Source of the DNA: an uncultured Bacteroidota bacterium
Lineage (GTDB): Bacteria; Bacteroidota; Bacteroidia; Bacteroidales; UBA12481
Reading direction: 5' to 3'
Length of the DNA stretch: 58,762 nucleotides
Assembly (NCBI GenBank): GCA_903851365.1
Contig: CAINOB010000068.1
Coordinates: 1 to 58,762 of the forward strand
Position numbers and translations under genes: made by a program. Below are positions 31,600 through 39,819 of this stretch, in pieces. Position 1 is the first letter of the stretch. Every line of letters begins with the position of its first letter. The notes under the pieces are model-generated. The model made no database searches, was not told where the DNA came from, and saw only the letters and a list, made by a program, of their open reading frames with translations.

Positions 31600-34020
31600 A
31601 TGAAACTTAAACATTTACCGCTGTTGGTCTTCTTAGCCTACCCGATGATTATGTATGCACAAAGTGATTTAAAATACCAGACCCCTCCTAAAGAGCTTGC
31701 TGCGGTGGTTGATGCTCCTGCAACGCCCACCATGCAAACTGATCCTTCCGGGAGGTTTGCCTTGTTTTTAACCCGTTCAGAAAATCCAACAATAGCTGAT
31801 TTTGCTGAGGAAATGCTGCGACTGGCTGGCCTCCGGATCGATCCGGCTATCAATGCTGCAAGCAGGTCGGGATACTCTGTGGATATTGAAATGATGATCC
31901 TGAATACACTTGAAAAGAAACATTTTTCCGGTTTGCCGGTACCACTGAAAATAATGCAGGTGGCCTGGGCACCAGATAGCCGTGGGTTTACTTTTCTACA
32001 GATGACGTCAAATGGATTATTTCTATGGTATGCTGATATATCAACCCTCAGCGCCCGGCAACTAAGTAAGCAGCCTGTCAACGGACTGCTGGGTTCAGCA
32101 GTTGATTGGCTTCCTGATGCATCAGGGTTGATAGGAAAAATGATCCCCGCCGACCGGGGCGCCAGACCAGTGGTTTCAAAAGTTCCGGCAGGCCCGGTTG
32201 TTCAGGAAACTTCCGGAAGTAAAGCCGCTGTAAGAACCAATCAGGACATGCTTACTGGTCCGGATGACGAAAAACTTTTCGACTATTTTGGCCAGGCTGA
32301 AGTCGTGCTGATAAATCTCGATGGTGTATCCCGATCCCTGCTGAAGAAGGATATGTATACACGTGTTGATGTAGCTCCCGGAGGACAATATATCCTGACT
32401 GAACGTCTGACAAAACCCTATTCATATCTCGTTGGTTATTCCGAATTCTCATCCGTTCTGGAAATTGTCGACTTCAATGGCAAGCTGGTACGCGAACTTT
32501 TCAAAATTCCGTTGCAGGAAAATGTTCCCACAGGTTACGATGCTACTGTTCCCGGTCCGAGAAATATTAACTGGAGGGCAGATACTCCTGCAAGCATCTA
32601 TTGGCTCGAAGCACTCGATGGTGGCGACCCCAAAAAGAATGTTCCCTACCGTGATCAGCTTTATAGGTTGGATGCGCCCTTTACTGGAACACCAATTGCC
32701 CAGCTAAAATCAAAACTTCGATTCGGACGAATCTCCTGGGGCCGTGCCGACCTGGCTGTAATGAGCGAGTCCTCTTCCAAAACAAAACAAGAAATTATTT
32801 CTTTTTTCGATCCTTCCAATCCATCGGCACCAGCCCGGGTGATCTGGGACCGGTCGTCGGAAGATAAATACGCTGATCCGGGGAATTTTATCATGACTAA
32901 CAGCCGCGGCCGGCAAGTCCTTCTGATAGCTGGAAAAGGCAATACCATGTTCCTTACCGGTTCGGGCGCTTCGGCGGAAGGTGACAGGCCCTTTTTAAGT
33001 GAATTTGATATCAAAACAATGAAGGTAAATCAATTGTGGAAATCACAGCCTCCCTGTTTTGAATCAGTCAGCCGAATACTTGACCCCGAGAAATTGCAGA
33101 TTTTGATAACCAGGCAATCAGTCACGGAACCATCAAATTATATTATTCTTAACCTGAAAGCCAAAAAAGGGGCCCCACAGGTTCAATTAACCCACTTCGC
33201 TAATCCATATCCGTTTATGGATGGCGTCAAGAAAGAAAGGATTACCTATTTCAGGCCCGACGGGGTGCAATTAACCGCTACGCTTTATACACCGGCTGGA
33301 TGGAAAAAGGAGGACGGACCCCTTCCAACCTTAATGTGGGCCTACCCGGTTGAGTACAAATCCAAGTCAGCCGCCGGACAGGTTACCGGCTCACCTTTTA
33401 CTTTTACCCGATTAAGCGCAAGCTCAGCAGTACCCTTTGTTACTCAGGGTTATGCAATACTCGATAATGCCGCTTTTCCGATCGTCGGAGAAGGGGAGGC
33501 TGAGCCTAATGATACGTTCCTCGAACAGCTCGTCGCAAATGCCAAAGCAGCCATCGATAAAGGGGTGGCAATGGGCGTCGTTGATCCCAAAAGAGTAGCA
33601 GTCGGAGGACATTCCTATGGCGCTTTCATGACCGCCAACCTGCTGGCACATTGTGACCTATTTGCTGCAGGTATTGCCAGAAGCGGTGCTTATAACCGAT
33701 CTCTCACTCCGTTTGGATTTCAGTCGGAACCCCGAACTTATTGGGAAGCCACTGATCTTTATAATAAAATGTCGCCTTTTAATTATGCCGATAAAATCAA
33801 AACACCCCTGCTGATGATACACGGCATAGCAGACAATAACCAGGGAACTTTCCCAATTCAGAGTGAACGTTTATATGCTGCACTTAAGGGACTGGGAGCC
33901 ACGGCTCGATTGGTTCTCCTGCCCCTTGAAAGCCATGGTTACGCTGCACGCGAAAGTCTGCTCCATATGCTTTGGGAAATGGATACCTGGATGGACAAAT
34001 ATGTCAAAAACAAAAAATAA
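31600..34020 (+). CDS. S9 family peptidase, glutamyl-endopeptidase-like (S9D)
   Basis: An exported 806-residue prolyl-oligopeptidase-fold enzyme. The signal peptide ends MIMYAQS; a beta-propeller (about 60-560) precedes the hydrolase domain. The triad is in GGHSYGAFMTANLLAH (Ser), HGIADNNQGTF (Asp) and LPLESHGYAARES (His). These segments match the plant chloroplast glutamyl endopeptidase branch (MEROPS S9D) far better than dipeptidyl peptidase IV, so cleavage after Glu is a reasonable guess. The PLP dehydratase gene starts eight bases after the stop. Confidence 0.9.
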   Translation: MKLKHLPLLVFLAYPMIMYAQSDLKYQTPPKELAAVVDAPATPTMQTDPSGRFALFLTRSENPTIADFAEEMLRLAGLRIDPAINAASRSGYSVDIEMMILNTLEKKHFSGLPVPLKIMQVAWAPDSRGFTFLQMTSNGLFLWYADISTLSARQLSKQPVNGLLGSAVDWLPDASGLIGKMIPADRGARPVVSKVPAGPVVQETSGSKAAVRTNQDMLTGPDDEKLFDYFGQAEVVLINLDGVSRSLLKKDMYTRVDVAPGGQYILTERLTKPYSYLVGYSEFSSVLEIVDFNGKLVRELFKIPLQENVPTGYDATVPGPRNINWRADTPASIYWLEALDGGDPKKNVPYRDQLYRLDAPFTGTPIAQLKSKLRFGRISWGRADLAVMSESSSKTKQEIISFFDPSNPSAPARVIWDRSSEDKYADPGNFIMTNSRGRQVLLIAGKGNTMFLTGSGASAEGDRPFLSEFDIKTMKVNQLWKSQPPCFESVSRILDPEKLQILITRQSVTEPSNYIILNLKAKKGAPQVQLTHFANPYPFMDGVKKERITYFRPDGVQLTATLYTPAGWKKEDGPLPTLMWAYPVEYKSKSAAGQVTGSPFTFTRLSASSAVPFVTQGYAILDNAAFPIVGEGEAEPNDTFLEQLVANAKAAIDKGVAMGVVDPKRVAVGGHSYGAFMTANLLAHCDLFAAGIARSGAYNRSLTPFGFQSEPRTYWEATDLYNKMSPFNYADKIKTPLLMIHGIADNNQGTFPIQSERLYAALKGLGATARLVLLPLESHGYAARESLLHMLWEMDTWMDKYVKNKK

Positions 34021-34028
34021 TTATTGCC

Positions 34029-34976
34029 GTGAACTATATTCCAATTCTCTCAGATATTCAGGAAGCTCATGCCCGAATAAGGCCATATATTCACTGGACA
34101 CCAGTATTTACTTCCGTTAGCATCAATGAAATACTAGGTGCTGAGTTTTTTTTCAAATGTGAGAATTTTCAAAAGGTTGGGGCTTTTAAATTCCGCGGTG
34201 CTATAAATGCGGTATTATCCCTGTCTCCCGAAGAGCTGGCCAAAGGGGTAGGCACCCACTCTTCGGGAAACCATGCTGCAGCATTGGCGCTTGCTGCATG
34301 TATTGCAGGTGTTCCTGCATATATTGTCATACCCCGCAATGCTCCGGAAATAAAAAAACTCGCGGTTGCCGGCTACGGCGGTATTATTACTTATTGTGAA
34401 CCAACTTTGGAAGCCCGGGAATCAACCATGGCTGAAATCCAGAAAAAAACCGGCTGTACATTTATTCATCCCTATAACCGGTTTCAGATAATTGCCGGAC
34501 AGGGAACAGCGGCCCTGGAACTCCTGGATAGTAAACCCGGATTAGATATAATTATGGCTCCAGTGGGTGGGGGAGGCCTTTTGAGCGGTACCGCGATCGC
34601 CGCCAAGTCCATCAATCCCGGAATCACTGTCTGGGCCGGTGAACCTGCTAATGCTAATGATGCATATCAGTCTATAAAGATGGGGTCTATTCAACCCGCG
34701 TTGCCTGCAAATACCATAGCTGATGGATTACTGACTTCCCTTGGACCACTTACTTTCGAGGTGATCAGGAAAAATGTTGATGAGATACTCCTGTGCCCCG
34801 AACCTGTGATTGAACAAGCGATGAGGCTTATCTGGGAAAGGATGAAGATAATTATCGAACCCAGCTCGGCCGTTCCTCTTGGGGCCCTGATGGCCAATCC
34901 CGATATCGGCTGGAAAGGCAAAAAGATTGGAATTATACTTAGCGGCGGTAACTGCCAAATAAAACTCTCAGATTAA
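34029..34976 (+). CDS. PLP-dependent threonine/serine dehydratase (or serine racemase)
   Basis: A 315-residue fold-type II PLP enzyme. ENFQKVGAFKFRGAINAVL carries the PLP lysine (a Val replaces the usual Thr or Ser of KTGAFK), SSGNHAAALALAA binds the substrate carboxylate, GGGGLLSGTA binds phosphate and SGGNCQIKLSD closes the fold. It lacks the ACT regulatory domain of biosynthetic IlvA, so catabolic threonine/serine deamination or serine racemisation is more likely. I chose GTG at 34029, eight bases after the peptidase stop. The stop is followed at once by a period-7 array. Confidence 0.9.
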   Translation: MNYIPILSDIQEAHARIRPYIHWTPVFTSVSINEILGAEFFFKCENFQKVGAFKFRGAINAVLSLSPEELAKGVGTHSSGNHAAALALAACIAGVPAYIVIPRNAPEIKKLAVAGYGGIITYCEPTLEARESTMAEIQKKTGCTFIHPYNRFQIIAGQGTAALELLDSKPGLDIIMAPVGGGGLLSGTAIAAKSINPGITVWAGEPANANDAYQSIKMGSIQPALPANTIADGLLTSLGPLTFEVIRKNVDEILLCPEPVIEQAMRLIWERMKIIIEPSSAVPLGALMANPDIGWKGKKIGIILSGGNCQIKLSD

Positions 34977-34978
34977 CA

Positions 34979-35000
34979 GCCAACTGCCAACTGCCTACTG
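34979..35000. repeat. Period-7 array, unit GCCAACT, giving the EEP gene its stop codon
   Basis: GCCAACT at 34979 and 34986, then GCCTACT at 34993. The minus-strand complement of GCCTACTG reads CAG TAG, the last Gln codon and stop of the EEP gene. All 22 bases recur identically at 47466-47487. Confidence 0.9.
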
Positions 35001-36083
35001 AATTGCAATACTGCAACTTACCGGTCGGTGATCTGAAAACTTCACCTTGCCAATTCGATAGTCACTGGAGGTCATTTGTTTGGAGTGAAGGATGTAATCA
35101 ATCCTTAATGGAGCTTTTACGTTTGGAAACGTAATTCCCAGCCATCGTCCACCCGAACGGAAACTGTCGTACAGGTTTTTCCCTATCTGATGAGTTGTGT
35201 AACTGACTGGAGTATCATTAAAATCACCACAAACAATCACCGGGTAAGGGGAGTGGTCAATATTCTTTTTCACCTGATCTGCCTGGGTACCTCTCTTAAT
35301 ATACGCACCTTTCATTCGGTCAATAATCTCGGTGATCTTGTCGCGCGGAATCCTGGTTTTATTCGTTGTTGTATCGATCCATTGAAATTCATCACGATCA
35401 AAATGGATAGATTCTAGGTGATTATTGTACACTCTTACAGTATCTTGCCCAATCAGGATATCACAGAAAAGCATCATGTTTTTTGTGTCAGCAAAATGCT
35501 CATGACCACTCATGATGATCGGAAAACGACTGAAAATGGCAAGTCCGTGCTTTCTGTTTTGATTGGTGAAGTTGTACTCTGCAGCGGTAAATGGTAGGGA
35601 TGGTAACCTGCTTTTAATGAAATCAATGGAAAAATTCCCGGGGTCCTGAACAGCGAATTCCTGGAAACAAAGTATATCCGGTTTTAAATCATTTACATAG
35701 GAAAAAACCCCTTCACTCTGATCTTTTAAAGTCGACCAATAATGTGCGATATCAAACAATCTGACATTGTAGGTCATTACCTTCACCTGACTTTTGTTTT
35801 GACTTGCAGAAACTGACTTGAATGACATCTGGAAAGTTTGGGTGATTGAGGTCCATCCCACCACAATCAGGACTAGAGGCATGATAACAGCTTTACTCCG
35901 AAGTACGATAAATAGGATGAGAAAAGCGATCTGAATGACGATGAGCACCGGAAAAAGCAGTCCAAAAAAGGCAAAAGGCCAAAAGGTAACCGGACTGATC
36001 ACCTGGCTGAGATAACAGAAAATCAGGGGCACCACCGTCAACAGGTAGAAAATAAATAATATCCGTCGCAGTGCCTTGAGCAT
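34995..36083 (-). CDS. Endonuclease/exonuclease/phosphatase (EEP) family membrane protein
   Basis: A 362-residue protein with three N-terminal hydrophobic segments (about 5-100) followed by an EEP hydrolase domain: VKVMTYNVRLFD, CFQEFAVQDPG, GDFNDTPVSY, LRIDYILHSK and FSDHRPV supply the metal site and catalytic His. Substrates in this fold include DNA, phospholipids and phosphoinositides; none is indicated. I chose the ATG at 36083, four bases after the rhomboid stop, over a much longer upstream extension overlapping that gene. Its stop codon comes from a period-7 array. Confidence 0.88.
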   Translation of the reverse strand: MLKALRRILFIFYLLTVVPLIFCYLSQVISPVTFWPFAFFGLLFPVLIVIQIAFLILFIVLRSKAVIMPLVLIVVGWTSITQTFQMSFKSVSASQNKSQVKVMTYNVRLFDIAHYWSTLKDQSEGVFSYVNDLKPDILCFQEFAVQDPGNFSIDFIKSRLPSLPFTAAEYNFTNQNRKHGLAIFSRFPIIMSGHEHFADTKNMMLFCDILIGQDTVRVYNNHLESIHFDRDEFQWIDTTTNKTRIPRDKITEIIDRMKGAYIKRGTQADQVKKNIDHSPYPVIVCGDFNDTPVSYTTHQIGKNLYDSFRSGGRWLGITFPNVKAPLRIDYILHSKQMTSSDYRIGKVKFSDHRPVSCSIAIQ

Positions 36084-36087
36084 GCTC

Positions 36088-36981
36088 CTATTTTTTACTT
36101 GATTTAAAAAGGATTTCCTTTTCTTCTTTGGAGAGTCCTTCGTATCCGTTGCGAGAAATTTTATCGAGAATCTGATCGATATTGCGCTGTTCGGCAGCCT
36201 TACGCGCATTATACTCCATGTCCGTTTCTGTCGGCTTGGAAGGCTTACTATACTTAACCTTCATTTTCGGGCGTCGTTTAAACAGACTGAATAAGCTGTC
36301 CATGAATCGGTTAAATCCTTTCGAAAGATCCTTGCCCCGCCGCAACTGAGTGGCATAAAGAAATCCGAAGAGCGCTCCGCCAAGATGAGCCAAATGCCCC
36401 CCTGCATTTCCGGAACCGATACTCAACAGATCAATAATCACGCTTACCAAAGCTATGTATTTCAATTTCACCGGACCCAGAAAGATCAGGTTCATGGTGT
36501 AATCCGGGACATAAAACGAAATCGCCATAACAATTGCCAGTACCGCGGCCGAAGCACCCAATGCAACAGATTGTGCTACAGATTCCTGAAAAGCTGGAAA
36601 TAAATTGAATGACAGTACGTAAAATAATCCCCCCGCAATACCGCCTATCAGGTAAACGGAGATCAATTTTTTTGGATTCAGGTATTCTAAAAAGATTTTC
36701 CCAAACCAGTACAGCCATAGCATGTTAAAAAGGATATGAAGAAAATCATAATGTAGAAACATGTAACTGATTACGGTCCAAGGTCTTTTGAATATCATTG
36801 CGGGATCGGCAGGCAAAGCGAGATAGCTCAGGACCAATTGCTCAATATTCTCTTGCCGGAATAGGAAGAAGAATACGCCAAGTATCTTTATAAATAGGAA
36901 GACTCCAGCATTTATGAGTATCAGCTGCGAAAGGGAGCTCTGCTTACTGAAGTTTCTTCTAAAATCTCCGATGGGATTCAT
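36088..36981 (-). CDS. Rhomboid intramembrane serine protease (second of tandem pair)
   Basis: A 297-residue rhomboid. HILFNMLWLYWFG lies in helix 2, LGASAAVLA holds the catalytic Ser in helix 4, and AHLGGALFGF holds the catalytic His in helix 6. A charged C-terminal tail of about 90 residues (ETDMEYNARKAAEQRNIDQ) extends into the cytoplasm and is absent from the other copy. I chose the ATG at 36981, two bases after the first rhomboid's stop. Confidence 0.93.
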   Translation of the reverse strand: MNPIGDFRRNFSKQSSLSQLILINAGVFLFIKILGVFFFLFRQENIEQLVLSYLALPADPAMIFKRPWTVISYMFLHYDFLHILFNMLWLYWFGKIFLEYLNPKKLISVYLIGGIAGGLFYVLSFNLFPAFQESVAQSVALGASAAVLAIVMAISFYVPDYTMNLIFLGPVKLKYIALVSVIIDLLSIGSGNAGGHLAHLGGALFGFLYATQLRRGKDLSKGFNRFMDSLFSLFKRRPKMKVKYSKPSKPTETDMEYNARKAAEQRNIDQILDKISRNGYEGLSKEEKEILFKSSKK

Positions 36982-36983
36982 GA

Positions 36984-37808
36984 TCAATAAAATTGCTGTC
37001 GCTGAGTACGGTTCCAGAACTTGATCAGGATAAACCCAAAAATCATGCCACCCAGATGAGCAAAATGGGCTACATGATCACCTGGCTGATTCCAGATGGC
37101 TGAGATGAATTCTACGGCACCATAACCGAGAACGAACCATTTGGCTTTGATCGGAATAGGTGGAAAAAGGAGCATGAGCTGTGTGTTTGGAAACAACATT
37201 CCGAACCCGAGAAGAACTCCGAAAACAGCACCGGAAGCGCCAATAACGGGAATATCCATCCGGAGGTGCATCAGCTGACGCAGGTATTCCGGGGCCTGAG
37301 CCAGATAATTTGGACTGTCGGGAACCGATTTCCAGGAGGAAATAAAATCAGAAATCTGCATTTGATATTCCGGAAAACGATGTCTGATAAACTCGGCAAA
37401 AGTATCAGGCGATAAAGAGTTCAGAAGTGCCTGCATTTCTGTGTTAATCGATGCTATCATCAGTGAGTTCACCAACAGATGAAATGCTGCGGCACCCAAC
37501 CCGGTAACAAAATAAAATACAAGAAATCTGCCACTGCCCCAAACAGATTCTAACACCCGGCCAAACATCCAAAGGGCGAACATGTTGAAAAACAAATGAG
37601 TGATCGTCGCATGCATAAACATGTGAGTGATCAATTGATAGGGATGAAAAAGATCTGATCCGGGATAATATAAAGCCAGATACTTTGTCAGGTCGATCCC
37701 GCTGTTGCCCAACACATAAGTTGCAAGAAACAGGATCACGTTTATGATGATCAAATTCAATACCGCCGGCGGCATCGATCCTCCACGTCCTCCAAACCTC
37801 TCAAACAT
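36984..37808 (-). CDS. Rhomboid intramembrane serine protease (first of tandem pair)
   Basis: A 274-residue rhomboid with HLFFNMFALWMFG, the catalytic GASGAVFG and HFAHLGGMIFGF. It has a large loop between helices 2 and 3 (about 125-190) not seen in its neighbour. The ATG at 37808 is preceded by AAGGAG, and both the ribosome site and the leader up to about 37852 are made of a period-7 array. It leads a rhomboid-rhomboid-EEP transcript. Confidence 0.94.
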   Translation of the reverse strand: MFERFGGRGGSMPPAVLNLIIINVILFLATYVLGNSGIDLTKYLALYYPGSDLFHPYQLITHMFMHATITHLFFNMFALWMFGRVLESVWGSGRFLVFYFVTGLGAAAFHLLVNSLMIASINTEMQALLNSLSPDTFAEFIRHRFPEYQMQISDFISSWKSVPDSPNYLAQAPEYLRQLMHLRMDIPVIGASGAVFGVLLGFGMLFPNTQLMLLFPPIPIKAKWFVLGYGAVEFISAIWNQPGDHVAHFAHLGGMIFGFILIKFWNRTQRQQFY

Positions 37809-37817
37809 TTTATACTC

Positions 37818-37881
37818 CTTCTAACTTTTATCTTAATTCTTAATACTTTCCTTTTGCCTTCCTGCCTTTCTGCCCTTTGCC
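37818..37881. repeat. Two adjacent arrays (period-7 CTTNNNN, then period-8 TGCCTTYC)
   Basis: CTT starts at 37818, 37825, 37832, 37839 and 37846, exactly every seven bases. TGCC then starts at 37855, 37863, 37871 and 37878 (8, 8, 7). On the minus strand the first array forms the leader and ribosome site of the rhomboid gene. The second ends ten bases from the mutL stop. Confidence 0.82.
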
Positions 37882-37890
37882 ATACAAAGT

Positions 37891-39720
37891 TTATGCAAAC
37901 CTCTTCTCAATCTCCTCCATCTGTAAAATCGTCAGTACTGGTTTCCCTCCTGGAGTGGTTTGGGGTTCGCGGCATGCAAATAGTCTGTCGATCAGTCCCT
38001 GTACCTCAGCATCATGCAGCGGGCGTGCAAACGCAAGTGATGATACACGCGCAGCCGATTTGGCAACCTGTTCCTTATATTGTACTGCCAGATCAGGAGT
38101 CTCGTTTTTCAATTGTTCTAATAGCTCTTCAATCAATACTTTAGGGTCGTTGGCGTCAACCGACGCAGGCAATGCTCTCACAATAACGCTTTGACCGCCG
38201 AAAGGTTGAATATCGAATCCTATTGCTGTCAGTTCGTCACTCACATCAAGCAGTAAATTCAGGTCCACAGGGTTCAGTTCAAAAGTCACGGGAAACAATA
38301 CCTGCTGGCTGATACTGCCCGGCTCATTCATATTCCTGATGAAATCCTCATATAGGATTCGTTCATAGGCCCGTGCATAATTTACTATCATGATACCGGA
38401 TTTTACCGGGATCAGGATATACTTATTTTTAAATTGAAGAAAGCTGCGGGTCGCCTGGTTTAATCCCGGAAGCCCTTGCTGGATTGATTGTTCGGGTAGT
38501 TCCTGTCCGTTGGAGGGTTGGACTTGTGAGAATAATTGTTCCCATCCTGCCACCGGAGCCTGACGTGGCACTGTTCCTGAGTAACTGTCACGTTTCCAGG
38601 GCTGATCATCACTGTCAAAAGGATTAAAATCAGCATTTACCCGGATAACCGGAGCACTCACCGCATCGCCAGGTCGGAAATAAGGAATTTCCATTCCGCC
38701 TTCCTGGTCAAAATCAAGGGTCGGTGTCAGGTTGAATTTTCCCAATGCTTCTCTTACTGATGCTTGAATGATTTGATATACAGCCCTCTCGTCTTCGAAC
38801 TTAATCTCAGTCTTCGTGGGATGAATGTTTACATCAATATGAACCGGATCGATTTCGATATAGATAAAATAGGCCGGTACAGCATCACCGGGAATCAATC
38901 CATCATAACATTGCGAAACTGCCCGGTGAAGGTAGGGATGCTTCATAAACCTCCCGTTCACAAAAAAGAACTGTTCACCGTAGGTTTTTCTCGCAAATTC
39001 CGGTTTACCGATGTACCCGCTGACCTGCATAATGCTGGTTTCCGTTTTAACATGAACAAGCTGCTGGGCAATAGTCTTTCCAAACAGATGCTGAACCCTC
39101 TCAGGTAATCTGGCGGCCGGCAGGTTGTATACTTCGGAATCGTTATTCTGAAGTATAAAAGTGGTATCGTGATGTGCCAGGGCGATCCTTTGAAACTCAG
39201 TAATGATATGCTTTAGCTCAGTGGAGTTGGCTTTAAGGAATTTACGCCTGGCGGGAATGTTGTAAAAAAGATTCTTCACCGAGATACTCGTCCCGTCTGA
39301 ACAAGCAACAGGCTCCTGTAACTCAAATTCAGATCCGTTTATTTTAACTTTTGTACCGGCTTCAGAACCAGTGGTTTTTGTTTTCAGCTCGATCTGAGCC
39401 ACTGCAGCAATCGCAGCCAGCGCTTCGCCCCGGAAACCCATGGTCCTGATGGTAAATAAATCCTCTGCATGACGAATCTTGGAAGTGGCATGCCTTTCAA
39501 AACATAACCTGGCATCTGTGTCCGACATCCCGGAACCATTGTCAACTACCTGTACCAACGTTCGACCTGCATCCTTGACAATTACCTGGATGCGGTCGGC
39601 TCCGGAATCAACGGCATTCTCCATCAATTCTTTCACAGCCGATGCTGGTCTCTGTATAACTTCTCCTGCCGCAATCTGGTTAGCAACCGCATCGGGCAAT
39701 ACCTTGATCAATTCCGTCAT
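37891..39720 (-). CDS. mutL: DNA mismatch repair protein MutL, with altered DQHA motif
   Basis: A 609-residue MutL. The GHKL ATPase is intact: ENAVDSGADRIQV, VVDNGSGMSDTD, TMGFRGEALAAIAAV and NLFYNIPARRKFLK. In the C-terminal dimerisation domain the position of the endonuclease motif DQHAxxE reads NYARAYERILYE, so the Asp, Gln and first His are lost. The tail LFACREPQTTPGGKP also lacks the usual zinc-binding CPHGRP. It may be a non-nicking, structural MutL, as in E. coli, or rely on another endonuclease. The gene stands alone with a candidate -7 box upstream. Confidence 0.95.
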   Translation of the reverse strand: MTELIKVLPDAVANQIAAGEVIQRPASAVKELMENAVDSGADRIQVIVKDAGRTLVQVVDNGSGMSDTDARLCFERHATSKIRHAEDLFTIRTMGFRGEALAAIAAVAQIELKTKTTGSEAGTKVKINGSEFELQEPVACSDGTSISVKNLFYNIPARRKFLKANSTELKHIITEFQRIALAHHDTTFILQNNDSEVYNLPAARLPERVQHLFGKTIAQQLVHVKTETSIMQVSGYIGKPEFARKTYGEQFFFVNGRFMKHPYLHRAVSQCYDGLIPGDAVPAYFIYIEIDPVHIDVNIHPTKTEIKFEDERAVYQIIQASVREALGKFNLTPTLDFDQEGGMEIPYFRPGDAVSAPVIRVNADFNPFDSDDQPWKRDSYSGTVPRQAPVAGWEQLFSQVQPSNGQELPEQSIQQGLPGLNQATRSFLQFKNKYILIPVKSGIMIVNYARAYERILYEDFIRNMNEPGSISQQVLFPVTFELNPVDLNLLLDVSDELTAIGFDIQPFGGQSVIVRALPASVDANDPKVLIEELLEQLKNETPDLAVQYKEQVAKSAARVSSLAFARPLHDAEVQGLIDRLFACREPQTTPGGKPVLTILQMEEIEKRFA

Positions 39721-39750
39721 TCAGGATATGAGATTTTTTCCACAAATGGA

Positions 39751-39758
39751 CAAAAATA
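39751..39758 (-). promoter_or_regulatory. Candidate -7 box for mutL
   Basis: TATTTTTG on the minus strand, 31 bases before the ATG. No TTTG at 19-21 bases upstream. Confidence 0.35.
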
Positions 39759-39819
39759 CTAAAATGATTTTCCAACCGGCCGGGTTTTCTGCATCTATAT
39801 TACCATAAATACACAACAT

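Noticed and set aside
36084-36209. Longer N-terminus (42 extra residues) for the EEP protein
   Set aside because: It would lie wholly inside the rhomboid gene and has basic, non-membrane composition. The ATG at 36083 gives a normal membrane start.
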